Positions 1-10,625 are shown, numbered from the stretch's first letter. The stretch is DNA of 64,000 bases from Rhodospirillales bacterium (GCA_016712595.1 JADJQT010000001.1:2477501-2541500); one strand, 5' to 3'. The notes: generated by a model not told the origin, from the sequence alone. Numbers and translations are program-made.

Positions 1-657
1 GGGGGCGAGGATGACGTCGCGGATCACCTGCTCACGGGGGATGCCGTGAGCGGCCGCCTGATCTTCGATTTGGTTCGCGACCAGCGGCGTCCATACGTAG
101 CCGGGGCAGACCGCATTGCAGGTGATCCCCGCCTCCGCCGCCTCCAGCGCGATCACCTTGGTTAGGCCGAGCACCCCGTGCTTGGCGGCAACGTAGGCGG
201 CCTTGAACGGTGAGGCGACGAGTCCGTGCACCGAGGCGATGTTGATGATCCGCCCCCACGCGCGCGCGCGCATGCCCGGTAGCGCCGCCCGGCTGGTGTA
301 GAAAACCGACGACAGGTTCGTAGCGAGGACCGCGTCCCAGCGCTCGGCGTCAAACGCCTCGAGCGGCGCGACATGCTGGATACCGGCATTGTTGACCAGG
401 ATATCGACGCCGCCGAACACCGCCTCGGCGCCCGCGATCAGTCCCGCGGCCTCCTCGCTGCGACCGACGTCAGCGGCAACGAAGGTCACGTCGGCACCGG
501 TCTCGCTTTTCATCTGGGCGCACAACGCCGCGCTCGCAGCACCGCCGCTGCGCCCGTTAAGCACCACCTTGCACCCACCGGTGGCGAACGCCTGGGCGAT
601 GCCAAGCCCAATGCCGCTGGTCGAGCCGGTGACGACAACAGTGCGCTGGGTTTCCAT
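1..657 (-). CDS. bdhA: 3-hydroxybutyrate dehydrogenase, C-terminus cut by window edge
   Basis: This short-chain dehydrogenase most likely interconverts 3-hydroxybutyrate and acetoacetate with NAD, a cytosolic step in polyhydroxybutyrate and ketone-body use. The 219 visible residues begin METQRTVVVTGSTSGIG, which contains the Rossmann TGxxxGIG motif at 10-17. They include NNAG at 89-92 followed by IQHV, typical of this family, and the catalytic Ser142, Tyr155 and Lys159. The end reads VIRDVILAP, as in bacterial 3-hydroxybutyrate dehydrogenases, and the frame is open to base 1, so about 40 residues are missing. It is divergent from the next gene. The family assignment is strong; substrate is inferred from motif similarity. 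Confidence 0.9.
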   Translation of the reverse strand, partial: METQRTVVVTGSTSGIGLGIAQAFATGGCKVVLNGRSGGAASAALCAQMKSETGADVTFVAADVGRSEEAAGLIAGAEAVFGGVDILVNNAGIQHVAPLEAFDAERWDAVLATNLSSVFYTSRAALPGMRARAWGRIINIASVHGLVASPFKAAYVAAKHGVLGLTKVIALEAAEAGITCNAVCPGYVWTPLVANQIEDQAAAHGIPREQVIRDVILAP

Positions 658-816
658 GGCCTACCGCCCTTGCCAATGCCGTGCCTCGATCGTGCACGGA
701 TCAAAGCGCACGGTAAAGCCGGGACAAGTGGCGCCAGAGGCTGAAACGTCGGGCTCCGCCGGGAGCACCCGCTTCGGGCGCTCGCTTATAGGCCCGATTT
801 GGGTCCATCACGGCAT

Positions 817-839
817 AATATGCTGATCGAATATGCTGA
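817..839. repeat. Tandem 10-bp direct repeat upstream of the cytochrome gene
   Basis: The ten bases AATATGCTGA occur at 817-826 and again at 830-839, a period of 13 bp. They lie 51-73 bp before the start codon of the di-heme cytochrome gene, between it and the divergent dehydrogenase. The spacing is not a whole number of helical turns. The repeat could be an activator or repressor site, but no known regulator consensus was recognised. Confidence 0.35.
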
Positions 840-889
840 CTGTGCTAACTTTGCATGTGGGATGGTCTTCACGCGTGGAGGGGACGTGC

Positions 890-2629
890 ATGGAGACGAC
901 AAGGGTAGCGTTCTGGCGGCTGATCGCCGTTGTCTGCGTCCTGGCATTTGCGGTGACTCCGGCCGTTGGTGCGACACAACGGACGGCATTGCCGGCCGAC
1001 AAAGTCTTCAAATGTTCTGGAGACACTTTCTATAGCCTAGAGCAGGGCGGAGGATGGACCTGTCGGGTTCGTAATGAATTTTACCAACGCGACCAGGGCT
1101 CGCGTATCATTCCGCTGCGCTGGGTGCAGGCGCTAAGTCAAGTCGACGGTCAGCCGTTTCTGGCCGATGGTCTTGCACGGTATGGCTACTTGCCAAACCC
1201 TTCCGCCAGCACGCATGGACTGCCCGTGGGATTTCTCGCCGCTGGTCAGCGCGGCGAGGAGGCGCTGAGCATGACATGCGCCGCCTGCCATACCCGGCAG
1301 ATTGAGGTCGGCCCTTCGGTGTACCGCGTTGATGGCGGCCCGGCGATCGTCGATTTCCAAAGCTTCCTTGCCGATCTCGACCGCGCGGTGGGCGAAGTGC
1401 TGGCGAGCGAGGCGGCCTTTGGTGGCTTTGCCGAGCGCGTGCTCGGGGCATCACCAGGGACGGACAAGACCATGACGCTGCACACGGCAGTGAGCGCATG
1501 GTACGAGCGCTACCATACGCTCATGGACCGCGCGTTGCCGACGACCTCCTGGGGGCCATCGCGCCTCGACGCAGTCGCGATGATCTTCAACCGCGTGACC
1601 GGACTCGACATCGGGCCGGAACCCTCGCGTTTAATTCCGGAAAACATTCATCGCGCCGAGGCCCCCGCACGATATCCCTTCCTGTGGAACTCGCCGCGGC
1701 AGGACAAGACACAATGGCCGGGATTTGCTGACAACGGCAACGGTCTTTTGGCTCTGTCCCGCAACCTGGGCGAGGTTTACGGCGTCTTTGCCGAATTTGA
1801 GCCGACGCGTAACGGCGGCTTGCTGAAGATCGACTACTTGAATAACAACTCGGCGAATTTCAGGGGTTTGGAGCGCCTGGAACACCTTGTCTGGAGATTG
1901 GACGCGCCCAAATGGCCGTGGCCAATCGATAGAGCGCTAGCGCGCAGAGGCGAGTCGTTGTTCGCGCAGAACTGCAACGAGTGTCACGCGATCAGAACCG
2001 GAACGTTCCGCTCCTCCTTGCACAGAACCTGGGCCACGCCGATCAAAGATGTCGGTACCGACTCGAAGGAGCAGGACTTGCTGAGCCGGGGAGCGACGAC
2101 CGGGATCCTGGCAGGCGCACCAAAGCTTAGCGTACCCGACGCACGTTTTGGCGATGAGGACACCGCGATCGCGATCCTGAGCGCTACCGTGACCGGAGCG
2201 ATCGCTCAACATATCGTGGTGCCGCCGCAAACACCTCAGGCGGCACGTGTCGCGGCGGCACGCCCTGAGGCGACGCAAACAGAGATGTTCGCAACACCGA
2301 CGGAAGCCGCACTGACCAAAGCCGCTTACGAATCCCGGGTGCTGAAGGGTGTGTGGGCGGCGGCCCCGTACCTGCACAATGGCTCGGTGCCGACACTCGC
2401 GGAGCTGCTGAAGCCAGCCTCCGAACGCATCGCGACCTTTCGCATCGGCCCCGCCTACGATCTGGTGAACGTCGGCCTCGCGGCCGAGCAGACCCAGTTC
2501 GATTATACGCTCAAGACGACCGGCTGCGAAATGCGTGACTCCGGCAACAGCCGCTGCGGACACGAGTACGGCACGCATCTTTCCGAAGAGGACAAGCGAG
2601 CCTTGCTCGAGTACTTGAAACAGCTCTAA
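890..2629 (+). CDS. Secreted di-heme cytochrome c of the RoxA-like/peroxidase superfamily
   Basis: This 579-residue protein has an N-terminal signal peptide (about residues 1-28, ending near AVGA) and two c-type heme sites, CAACH at 130-134 and CNECH at 362-366. The C-terminal third contains GVWAAAPYLHNGSVPTLAEL and later FDYTLKTTGCE, a pattern I associate with the RoxA-like cytochromes, distant relatives of di-heme peroxidases. It would act in the periplasm or outside the cell as an oxidoreductase. RoxA itself cleaves polyisoprene, but that substrate cannot be assumed here because this protein is shorter. An upstream in-frame ATG at 833 exists. The start at 890 was chosen because GGAGGGG lies about 6 bases before it and the signal peptide begins there. 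Confidence 0.75.
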   Translation: METTRVAFWRLIAVVCVLAFAVTPAVGATQRTALPADKVFKCSGDTFYSLEQGGGWTCRVRNEFYQRDQGSRIIPLRWVQALSQVDGQPFLADGLARYGYLPNPSASTHGLPVGFLAAGQRGEEALSMTCAACHTRQIEVGPSVYRVDGGPAIVDFQSFLADLDRAVGEVLASEAAFGGFAERVLGASPGTDKTMTLHTAVSAWYERYHTLMDRALPTTSWGPSRLDAVAMIFNRVTGLDIGPEPSRLIPENIHRAEAPARYPFLWNSPRQDKTQWPGFADNGNGLLALSRNLGEVYGVFAEFEPTRNGGLLKIDYLNNNSANFRGLERLEHLVWRLDAPKWPWPIDRALARRGESLFAQNCNECHAIRTGTFRSSLHRTWATPIKDVGTDSKEQDLLSRGATTGILAGAPKLSVPDARFGDEDTAIAILSATVTGAIAQHIVVPPQTPQAARVAAARPEATQTEMFATPTEAALTKAAYESRVLKGVWAAAPYLHNGSVPTLAELLKPASERIATFRIGPAYDLVNVGLAAEQTQFDYTLKTTGCEMRDSGNSRCGHEYGTHLSEEDKRALLEYLKQL

Positions 2630-2699
2630 CGGTTCGCTGACAAAGAATGTCCGGATGGAATCCGCACTGTTGGGCGCGAACGATCGAGCTTTGAAAGAG

Positions 2700-2776
2700 T
2701 GGCGCGCCCGGCAGGACTCGAACCTGCGACCTACTGCTTAGAAGGCAGTTGCTCTATCCGGCTGAGCTACGGGCGC
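2700..2776 (-). tRNA. tRNA-Arg, anticodon TCT
   Basis: The minus strand folds as a complete 77-nt tRNA. The acceptor arms are GCGCCCG and CGGGCGC, the anticodon stem is ACTGC/GCAGT around the loop CTTCTAA, and the T arm has loop TTCGAGT. Discriminator G and an encoded CCA end the gene. Anticodon TCT reads AGA and AGG arginine codons. Confidence 0.95.
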
Positions 2777-2799
2777 CGGGATGGGTTCGTCGTGCGTCG

Positions 2800-3084
2800 C
2801 TACGCCCGGAAGTTCTCGGAATAGCTCTTCGGCCGGACCGTGTGCAAGCGCGGTTCCTGGACTACGTAGGCGAGGTTGTTGCGCTCGGCGAAGGCGATCG
2901 CCTCCTCGCGCGTATCGAACTGCAGGCGAAGCTGCGGGCGGGTATCACTCGAGCCGATCCATCCCATCAGCGGATCGGCGACCTGAGGGGCGTCGCGCTC
3001 GAACTGCACCATCCACTGGTGGGTCTTGCGGCGCCCCGATTGCATGGCGGTCTTGCTCGGCTGGAAGATGCGAACGTCGGTCAC
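2800..3084 (-). CDS. NDUFS4-like accessory subunit of complex I
   Basis: This 94-residue protein resembles the NDUFS4 (18-kDa) accessory subunit family of NADH dehydrogenase found in Alphaproteobacteria and mitochondria. It reads TDVRIFQPSKTAMQSGR near the start, then WMVQFERD, PLMGWIGSSDT and FDTREEAIAFAERN, and ends RPKSYSENFRA. These are family hallmarks, especially the GW.GS.D and the C-terminal K.YS.NF. The start is taken as GTG at 3084 because AGGAG sits about 8 bases upstream. It lies about 30 kb from the nuo operon and is divergent from the cardiolipin synthase. Its role in peripheral-arm assembly or stability is known for mitochondria and inferred here. Confidence 0.85.
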   Translation of the reverse strand: MTDVRIFQPSKTAMQSGRRKTHQWMVQFERDAPQVADPLMGWIGSSDTRPQLRLQFDTREEAIAFAERNNLAYVVQEPRLHTVRPKSYSENFRA

Positions 3085-3340
3085 GGCTGTTTCTCCTCGC
3101 CGTCCGGCGGCGATTGTCGGGTTGCAACGCACAGAGTGGTGCGAAAAATAACCGGTTTGGCCGACATGGCAAAGCCCTGCCGGCGCGATCAGGCGGCGAT
3201 GGCGCGTAATCCCGTTGGCATCGCCGCCGCGAATGGCCAAGCTGCACGCTAAGACGCTGCATGCGAGGACGCCGCATGCAACGATGGCGCGCGGGCGTGG
3301 CCTCGCGCCCCGGTGCGCACGAGAGCGGATCGTATCCACC

Positions 3341-4783
3341 ATGCCGGACCTTTGGATCGAGCGCGGACCGCTGCTTTTGGTGTTGCAGGTCGCCCTTGCG
3401 GCATTGGCCTCGGCGCACGCCGCTCTGCATAAGCGCGACGTGCGCGCGGCCATCGGCTGGATCGGCCTGCTGTGGCTTGTTCCGTTTGCGGGGACCCTGC
3501 TTTACGGCCTGTTCGGTATCAACCGGGTCCGGCGGCGGGCCAGCATCCTGCGCGCGCGCCGGCCGCGTGGACGCGCTGCCGAGAACGACGTCGCGCCGTG
3601 CGCTGCCCTTGCCCACGCGCTGGCGCCGTCCCATCACCATCTGCTTTCGGTCGCGCTGCTCTGCGACCGGCTGACCGCAAGGCCGCTGACCGCCGGCAAT
3701 GCCATCGAGCCGCTTGCGGGCGGCGAACGGGCCTACGCCGCGATGTTGGAGGCCATTGAATCGGCACGGACCAGCGTCGGCCTGCTGACCTATATCTTCG
3801 ATGATGACGATTGGGGGCGGCGGTTCGTCGATGCGCTCGCCGACGCCCGCGAACGCGGCGTCGCCGTACGGGTGCTGATCGACGGCATCGGCGCCCGCTA
3901 TTCGCTGGCCTCGGTTGCCGGCATGCTTCGCGATCGCGGGGTGACGACGGCGGAGTTTCTGCCTACCTTGCTGCCACGCTCGTTCGTCTTCAGCAATCTG
4001 CGCAACCATCGCAAGATCCTCATCGCCGATGGGCGCGTCGGATTCACCGGCGGGATGAACATCCGCGACGGGCACTGCCTTTCCGCCGGCAAGGGCGCGA
4101 TCGCCGATGTCCACTTTCGCCTGCGCGGCCCGGTGGTCACCCAGCTCGCTGAGACTTTCGCCGACGACTGGGCATTCGCCAGCGGCGAACGGTTGACTCC
4201 GGACCTCTGGTGTCCGGATGTCTGGCCGGTGGGAGAGGTTTTCGCCCGCGCCATCGCCGCCGGACCCGACGAGGCGCTGGAGCGCATTCGCTGGGCGATC
4301 CTCGGCGCGCTTGCCCAGGCGAAGGACAGGATCCGCATTCTTACTCCGTATTTCCTGCCGGACAATACGCTGTTGACCGCACTGCAGCTCGCCGCGCTGC
4401 GTGGCGTCGTCGTCGATATCGTTATCCCCGCCCACGGCAATCTGCGCCTCGTCGATTGGGCGGCGCGGGCAAAGCTGGGCCATCTGCTTGCTTGCGGCTG
4501 CTCCTTATGGCTGACGCCGCCGCCGTTTGATCATGCGAAGGTCATGACCGTCGACGGTCAGTGGAGCCTGATCGGATCAGCCAACTGGGACCCGCGCAGC
4601 CTGCGGCTGAATTTCGAGCTCGATGTCGAATGCTATGATGCCGGTCTGGGCCGTGTGCTCGACGCGCTGGTCGAAGAGAGAACCCTTCGCGCCCGGCGCA
4701 TGACCTACGCCGCCTTCAAGCGACGCGGACTTGCCGTCAAGCTGCGCGACAGCGCTGCCTGGCTGCTCTCGCCTTACCTGTGA
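3341..4783 (+). CDS. cls: Cardiolipin synthase, phospholipase D superfamily
   Basis: This 480-residue inner-membrane enzyme would condense phosphatidylglycerol into cardiolipin. The N-terminus has two hydrophobic segments (about residues 10-30 and 36-58, the second around IGWIGLLWLVPFAGTLLYG). Two HKD catalytic motifs follow, HRKILIAD from His223 and HAKVMTVD from His398, each with the downstream GG or GSAN sequence seen in the family. The length matches ClsA-type enzymes. The start MPDLWIERG at 3341 was chosen over an in-frame ATG at 3215 because the upstream residues are low-complexity and basic and unlike the family N-terminus. It stands alone, convergent with the catalase gene. Confidence 0.88.
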   Translation: MPDLWIERGPLLLVLQVALAALASAHAALHKRDVRAAIGWIGLLWLVPFAGTLLYGLFGINRVRRRASILRARRPRGRAAENDVAPCAALAHALAPSHHHLLSVALLCDRLTARPLTAGNAIEPLAGGERAYAAMLEAIESARTSVGLLTYIFDDDDWGRRFVDALADARERGVAVRVLIDGIGARYSLASVAGMLRDRGVTTAEFLPTLLPRSFVFSNLRNHRKILIADGRVGFTGGMNIRDGHCLSAGKGAIADVHFRLRGPVVTQLAETFADDWAFASGERLTPDLWCPDVWPVGEVFARAIAAGPDEALERIRWAILGALAQAKDRIRILTPYFLPDNTLLTALQLAALRGVVVDIVIPAHGNLRLVDWAARAKLGHLLACGCSLWLTPPPFDHAKVMTVDGQWSLIGSANWDPRSLRLNFELDVECYDAGLGRVLDALVEERTLRARRMTYAAFKRRGLAVKLRDSAAWLLSPYL

Positions 4784-4909
4784 TCCCGCCATCTATCGCG
4801 CGCGAGACGGCGCGCAACTCGTTCGGGTTCGGGGTGGATAAGATCCGACAAGTTCGCTAGACGCAAACGAGGCCTGGACGTTGCCGGTGTTCGGATTTCG
4901 CCGGGGCCT

Positions 4910-4950
4910 CGCCGGGCCATTGCGGCCCGGCGGTCCCCGTGAGGGGTTTG
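4910..4950 (+). terminator. Double hairpin after the cardiolipin synthase gene
   Basis: A perfect 9-bp stem, CGCCGGGCC at 4910-4918 and GGCCCGGCG at 4924-4932 with a 5-base loop, is followed at once by CCCC-GTGA-GGGG (4935-4946) and then TTTG. The pair lies between convergent genes, so it may stop transcription in both directions. The T-tract is short, so the call is tentative. Confidence 0.5.
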
Positions 4951-5009
4951 TCGGAGGTGGGGGGGCCCCCGAACACGTCTGGTTATACGCCACAGATCGA
5001 CACTCGAAA

Positions 5010-5023
5010 GTGATTGCAATCAC
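5010..5023. promoter_or_regulatory. 14-bp perfect palindrome downstream of katE
   Basis: GTGATTGCAATCAC at 5010-5023 equals its own reverse complement. It lies 28 bp beyond the stop codon of the catalase gene, in the convergent interval, so it is an unusual place for an operator. Function unknown. Confidence 0.3.
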
Positions 5024-5050
5024 AAGTTTGGATACAATCGCGCATTCCCG

Positions 5051-7156
<2,106 letters not shown>

Positions 7157-7240
7157 GCGCCTCTCCTTGCACCGATGACAGACAGCCGTACGCAGTCTTC
7201 CTCGGCCACTGAATCGCAAGGCCAGGAGTACAGACACCAG

Positions 7241-7258
7241 CTTGTCCGCTGCGACAAG
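7241..7258. promoter_or_regulatory. CTTGTC-N6-GACAAG dyad upstream of katE
   Basis: CTTGTC at 7241-7246 and GACAAG at 7253-7258 form a perfect dyad with a 6-base centre, centred about 94 bp before the catalase start. This is a typical place for an activator or repressor of a stress gene. It does not match an OxyR consensus that I could recognise. Confidence 0.35.
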
Positions 7259-7296
7259 GACAACGGCGAGAGATTATAGTTGTTCCAATTCACAGA

Positions 7297-7327
7297 ACGC
7301 GCCGGCGCACTCGGTGCGCCGGCGCGT
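7297..7327 (-). terminator. Strong hairpin 22 bp after icmF
   Basis: A perfect 14-bp stem (7297-7310 with 7314-7327) closes a 3-base loop. It lies 22 bp beyond the icmF stop codon on the strand of transcription. The following bases on the minus strand (TCTGTGAATT) are only weakly T-rich, so it may be a factor-assisted terminator or an mRNA 3'-end stabiliser. Confidence 0.6.
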
Positions 7328-7349
7328 ATGCCGGTCGATGTGCTTCGTT

Positions 7350-10300
7350 CTACATCGATCTGCGGTATTGGCCGCCGACCTCGAACAAGGTCTGGGTAAT
7401 CTGGCCGAGCGAGAGCACGCGCACCGCATCGATGAGCACCGCGAAGATGTTGCCGCCGCTTATCGCCGCCTGCCGCAGGCGAGCGATCATCGCCGGTGCG
7501 TCTTCGGCGCCGCGCGCCTGGAACGCCCGCACCCGGGCGATCTGGCTCTGCTTTTCTTCCTCGCTCGAACGAACCAGCTCCGGGGTCGGTGGCTCCTCGC
7601 CGTTGGGATTGACGAAGGTGTTGACGCCGATGATCGGATAGCTGCCGTCGTGCTTCTTGATCTCGTAGAAAATCGATTCGTCCTGGATCTTGCCGCGCTG
7701 ATAGCCTGTTTCCATGGCGCCGAGCACGCCGCCGCGCTCGGAGATGCGCTCGAACTCCTTGAGCACCGCCTCCTCGACAAGATCGGTCAGCTCCTCGATG
7801 ATGAACGAGCCCTGGTTGGGGTTCTCGTTCTTGGCAAGCCCCCACTCGCGGTTGATGATCAGCTGAATCGCCATCGCCCGACGCACGCTCTCCTCGGTCG
7901 GCGTGGTGATCGCCTCGTCGTAGGCGTTGGTGTGCAGGCTGTTGGTGTGATCGTAGGTGGCGATCAGCGCCTGCAGCGTCGTACGGATGTCGTTGAACGC
8001 GTACTCCTGGGCGTGCAGTGAGCGGCCGGACGTTTGCGTATGATATTTAAGCTTCTGCGAGCGTTCATTCGCACCGTACTTGAAGCGCATCGCCACCGAC
8101 CAGATGCGCCGGGCGACGCGGCCGAGCACGCTGTACTCGGGGTCCATGCCCGCCGAGAAGAAGAACGACAGATTGGGGCCGAAGTCGTCGATATGCATGC
8201 CACGGGCGAGGTAGGCCTCGACGTAGGTAAACCCGTTGGCGAGCGTGAACGCGAGCTGGCTGATCGGGTTCGCCCCCGCCTCGGCGATGTGATAGCCGGA
8301 GATCGACACCGAGTAGAAGTTGCGGATGCGGTTGTGGACGAAGAACTCCTGGATGTCGGCCATCATCCGCAGTGCGAATTCAGTCGAGAAGATGCAGGTG
8401 TTCTGCCCCTGGTCTTCCTTGAGGATGTCGGCCTGCACCGTGCCACGGACGTTCTCAAGCGTCCATTCGCGAATCTTCTCCGCCTCCTCCTCGGTCGGCG
8501 CGCGGCCGTTCTGTTGCTCGAACTTGGTGATCTGCTGGTCCATCGCCGCGTTAAAGAACATCGCGAGAATGGTCGGCGCCGGCCCGTTGATGGTCATCGA
8601 CACCGACGTTGTTGGATTGCACAGATCGAAGCCGTCGTAGAGCGCCTTGATATCGTCGACGGTGGCGATCGATACCCCCGAGTTGCCGATCTTGCCGTAG
8701 ATGTCCGGCCGCTCCGCCGGATCGAATCCGTAGAGGGTGACGGAATCGAAGGCGGTCGACAGCCGTTTCGCTGGTGAGTCCTTGGACAGGAACTTGAACC
8801 GGGCGTTGGTGCGGAAGGGATCGCCTTCGCCGGCAAACATCCGCGTCGGGTCCTCGCCCTCGCGCTTGAACGCGAAGACGCCGGCGGTATAGGGGAAGCT
8901 GCCGGGCACGTTCTCGCGAAGCAGCCATGAGAGTACCTCGCCGTCGTTCTGCCAGCGCGGCAGCGCGACCTTGGGGATGCGGGTGCCGGACAACGACGTG
9001 CTGGCGAGCGCGGTGCGGATCTCCTTATCGCGCATGCGCACGACGTACTCTTCGCCGCGGTAGGCCTCGCAGACCGTCGGCCACATCGAAAGCATCTTGC
9101 GGCACCGCCCGTCGAGCCGGCCCTCGGCCTTGGCGAGCGCGGCATTCAGCGCGCCGCCGACCTCCCCGCCGGCGTCATCGGTCAGCCGCCGCGCCTCGCG
9201 CAGGCTCTGGCAGTCGCGCGCCGCCTGCACCTGCTCGGCGACAGTGCGGTGATAGGTGCGCACCGTCTCGGCGATTTCGGCGAGGTAGCGGCGCTTCGCG
9301 GCCGGCACGATCCCCGCGCCCGGCTCGGAGGCCTTGCCGGCGATCGCCGGTGCCATCGACGTCCACGCCCCCAGCCCGCGCTCGTTGAGCTGGCGGACGA
9401 TCTCGACGAACACCGCGGTCACGCCCTCGTCGTTGAAGCGGGCGGCGATGCTGCCGAACACCGGCATCGCCTCGGTGCTCTGGCCGAAGGCAAGACGGTT
9501 GCGCTGGATCTGCTTGGCGACGTCGCGCAGTGCATCGCGCCCGCCCTGCCGATCGAACTTGTTGATGACGACGACGTCGGCGAAGTCGAGCATGTCGATC
9601 TTTTCGAGCTGGCTCGCCGCGCCGAATTCAGGGGTCATCACGTAAAGCGAGACGTCGACGTGCGGGACGATGCCGGCATCGCCCTGGCCGATGCCGGGAG
9701 TCTCGACGATGACCAGCTCATAGCCGGCGGCCTTGGTCGCGGCGATGATATCGGCAAGGGCAGGCGGCAGAACGCTGCCGGACTCGCGGGTGGCGATCGA
9801 GCGCATGTAGACCTTCCCGCCGCCGTTCGCGTTCATGCGGATGCGATCGCCGAGCAGCGCGCCGCCGCTCTTGCGCCGGGTGGGATCGATGGCGATCACT
9901 GCGATCTTTGGATCGCCGGCATAGAGCCGGAAGCGACGGATGACCTCGTCGGTGAGCGAGGACTTGCCGGCACCGCCGGTGCCGGTGATGCCGATCACCG
10001 GCACGACGCCACGGCGGTGGGCGATCGCGTGGACCTGCTCGCGGCGAAGTTCGTCGAGCTTGCCGTTCTCGAGCGCGCTAATGATCCGTGCCAGATGCTG
10101 GGTCTTCCCCGCTTCGAGTCCGGCAAGATCATCGGGCAGGTCCGCGGCGACGTCGAAGTCGGCCTTCTTGACCATGTCGTCGATCATGCCCTGCAGGCCC
10201 ATGCGTCGCCCGTCCTCGGGCGAATAGATGCGGCACACCCCGCTCGCCTGCAGGTCTTCGATCTCCTCGCTGACGATCACCCCGCCACCGCCGCCGAACA

Positions 10301-10625
10301 CGCGGATCTGCGCCGCCTCGTTTTCGCGCAGAAGATCGAGCAAATACTTGAAGTATTCGACATGCCCGCCCTGGTAGGAGCTGATGGCGATGCCGTTGAC
10401 GTCCTCCTGCAACGCCGCTTCGAGCACGTCGTCGACCGAGCGGTTGTGGCCTAGATGGATGACCTCGACACCCGAGGACTGGAGCATCCGGCGGATGATG
10501 TTGATCGACGCGTCGTGACCGTCGAACAGCGAAGCGGCGGTGACGAAGCGCACCGGATGCTGCAGACGGTAGACGTTCAACGGCGAGGACGGCGACGGGC
10601 GAGGAGCGGAGAGATCGTCGGGCAC
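7350..10625 (-). CDS. icmF: Fused acyl-CoA mutase with G-protein chaperone, IcmF
   Basis: This 1091-residue adenosylcobalamin enzyme rearranges isobutyryl-CoA to n-butyryl-CoA or a similar branched acyl-CoA. The domain order is diagnostic. It starts with a B12-binding domain (about 25-155) with FDGHDASINIIRRM, whose His37 is the base-off cobalt ligand. A MeaB-type GTPase follows (about 205-460) with Walker A GTGGAGKSS at 215-223 and NKFD near 352. A mutase TIM barrel then runs from about 540 to the end. The sequence matches IcmF rather than methylmalonyl-CoA mutase, which has separate chaperone and small subunits. Some IcmF proteins also accept pivalyl- or isovaleryl-CoA, so the true substrate is open. 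It is monocistronic, with a hairpin just after the stop. Confidence 0.95.
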   Translation of the reverse strand: MPDDLSAPRPSPSSPLNVYRLQHPVRFVTAASLFDGHDASINIIRRMLQSSGVEVIHLGHNRSVDDVLEAALQEDVNGIAISSYQGGHVEYFKYLLDLLRENEAAQIRVFGGGGGVIVSEEIEDLQASGVCRIYSPEDGRRMGLQGMIDDMVKKADFDVAADLPDDLAGLEAGKTQHLARIISALENGKLDELRREQVHAIAHRRGVVPVIGITGTGGAGKSSLTDEVIRRFRLYAGDPKIAVIAIDPTRRKSGGALLGDRIRMNANGGGKVYMRSIATRESGSVLPPALADIIAATKAAGYELVIVETPGIGQGDAGIVPHVDVSLYVMTPEFGAASQLEKIDMLDFADVVVINKFDRQGGRDALRDVAKQIQRNRLAFGQSTEAMPVFGSIAARFNDEGVTAVFVEIVRQLNERGLGAWTSMAPAIAGKASEPGAGIVPAAKRRYLAEIAETVRTYHRTVAEQVQAARDCQSLREARRLTDDAGGEVGGALNAALAKAEGRLDGRCRKMLSMWPTVCEAYRGEEYVVRMRDKEIRTALASTSLSGTRIPKVALPRWQNDGEVLSWLLRENVPGSFPYTAGVFAFKREGEDPTRMFAGEGDPFRTNARFKFLSKDSPAKRLSTAFDSVTLYGFDPAERPDIYGKIGNSGVSIATVDDIKALYDGFDLCNPTTSVSMTINGPAPTILAMFFNAAMDQQITKFEQQNGRAPTEEEAEKIREWTLENVRGTVQADILKEDQGQNTCIFSTEFALRMMADIQEFFVHNRIRNFYSVSISGYHIAEAGANPISQLAFTLANGFTYVEAYLARGMHIDDFGPNLSFFFSAGMDPEYSVLGRVARRIWSVAMRFKYGANERSQKLKYHTQTSGRSLHAQEYAFNDIRTTLQALIATYDHTNSLHTNAYDEAITTPTEESVRRAMAIQLIINREWGLAKNENPNQGSFIIEELTDLVEEAVLKEFERISERGGVLGAMETGYQRGKIQDESIFYEIKKHDGSYPIIGVNTFVNPNGEEPPTPELVRSSEEEKQSQIARVRAFQARGAEDAPAMIARLRQAAISGGNIFAVLIDAVRVLSLGQITQTLFEVGGQYRRSM

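Noticed and set aside
3247..3292. Three degenerate 15-bp repeats (GCTGCATGC type) before cls
   Set aside because: The copies are imperfect and short, lie in a non-coding leader, and show no dyad or promoter feature.
2945..4483. 512-codon minus-strand open frame over the cardiolipin synthase gene
   Set aside because: Antisense to a gene with both HKD motifs; no similarity of its own.
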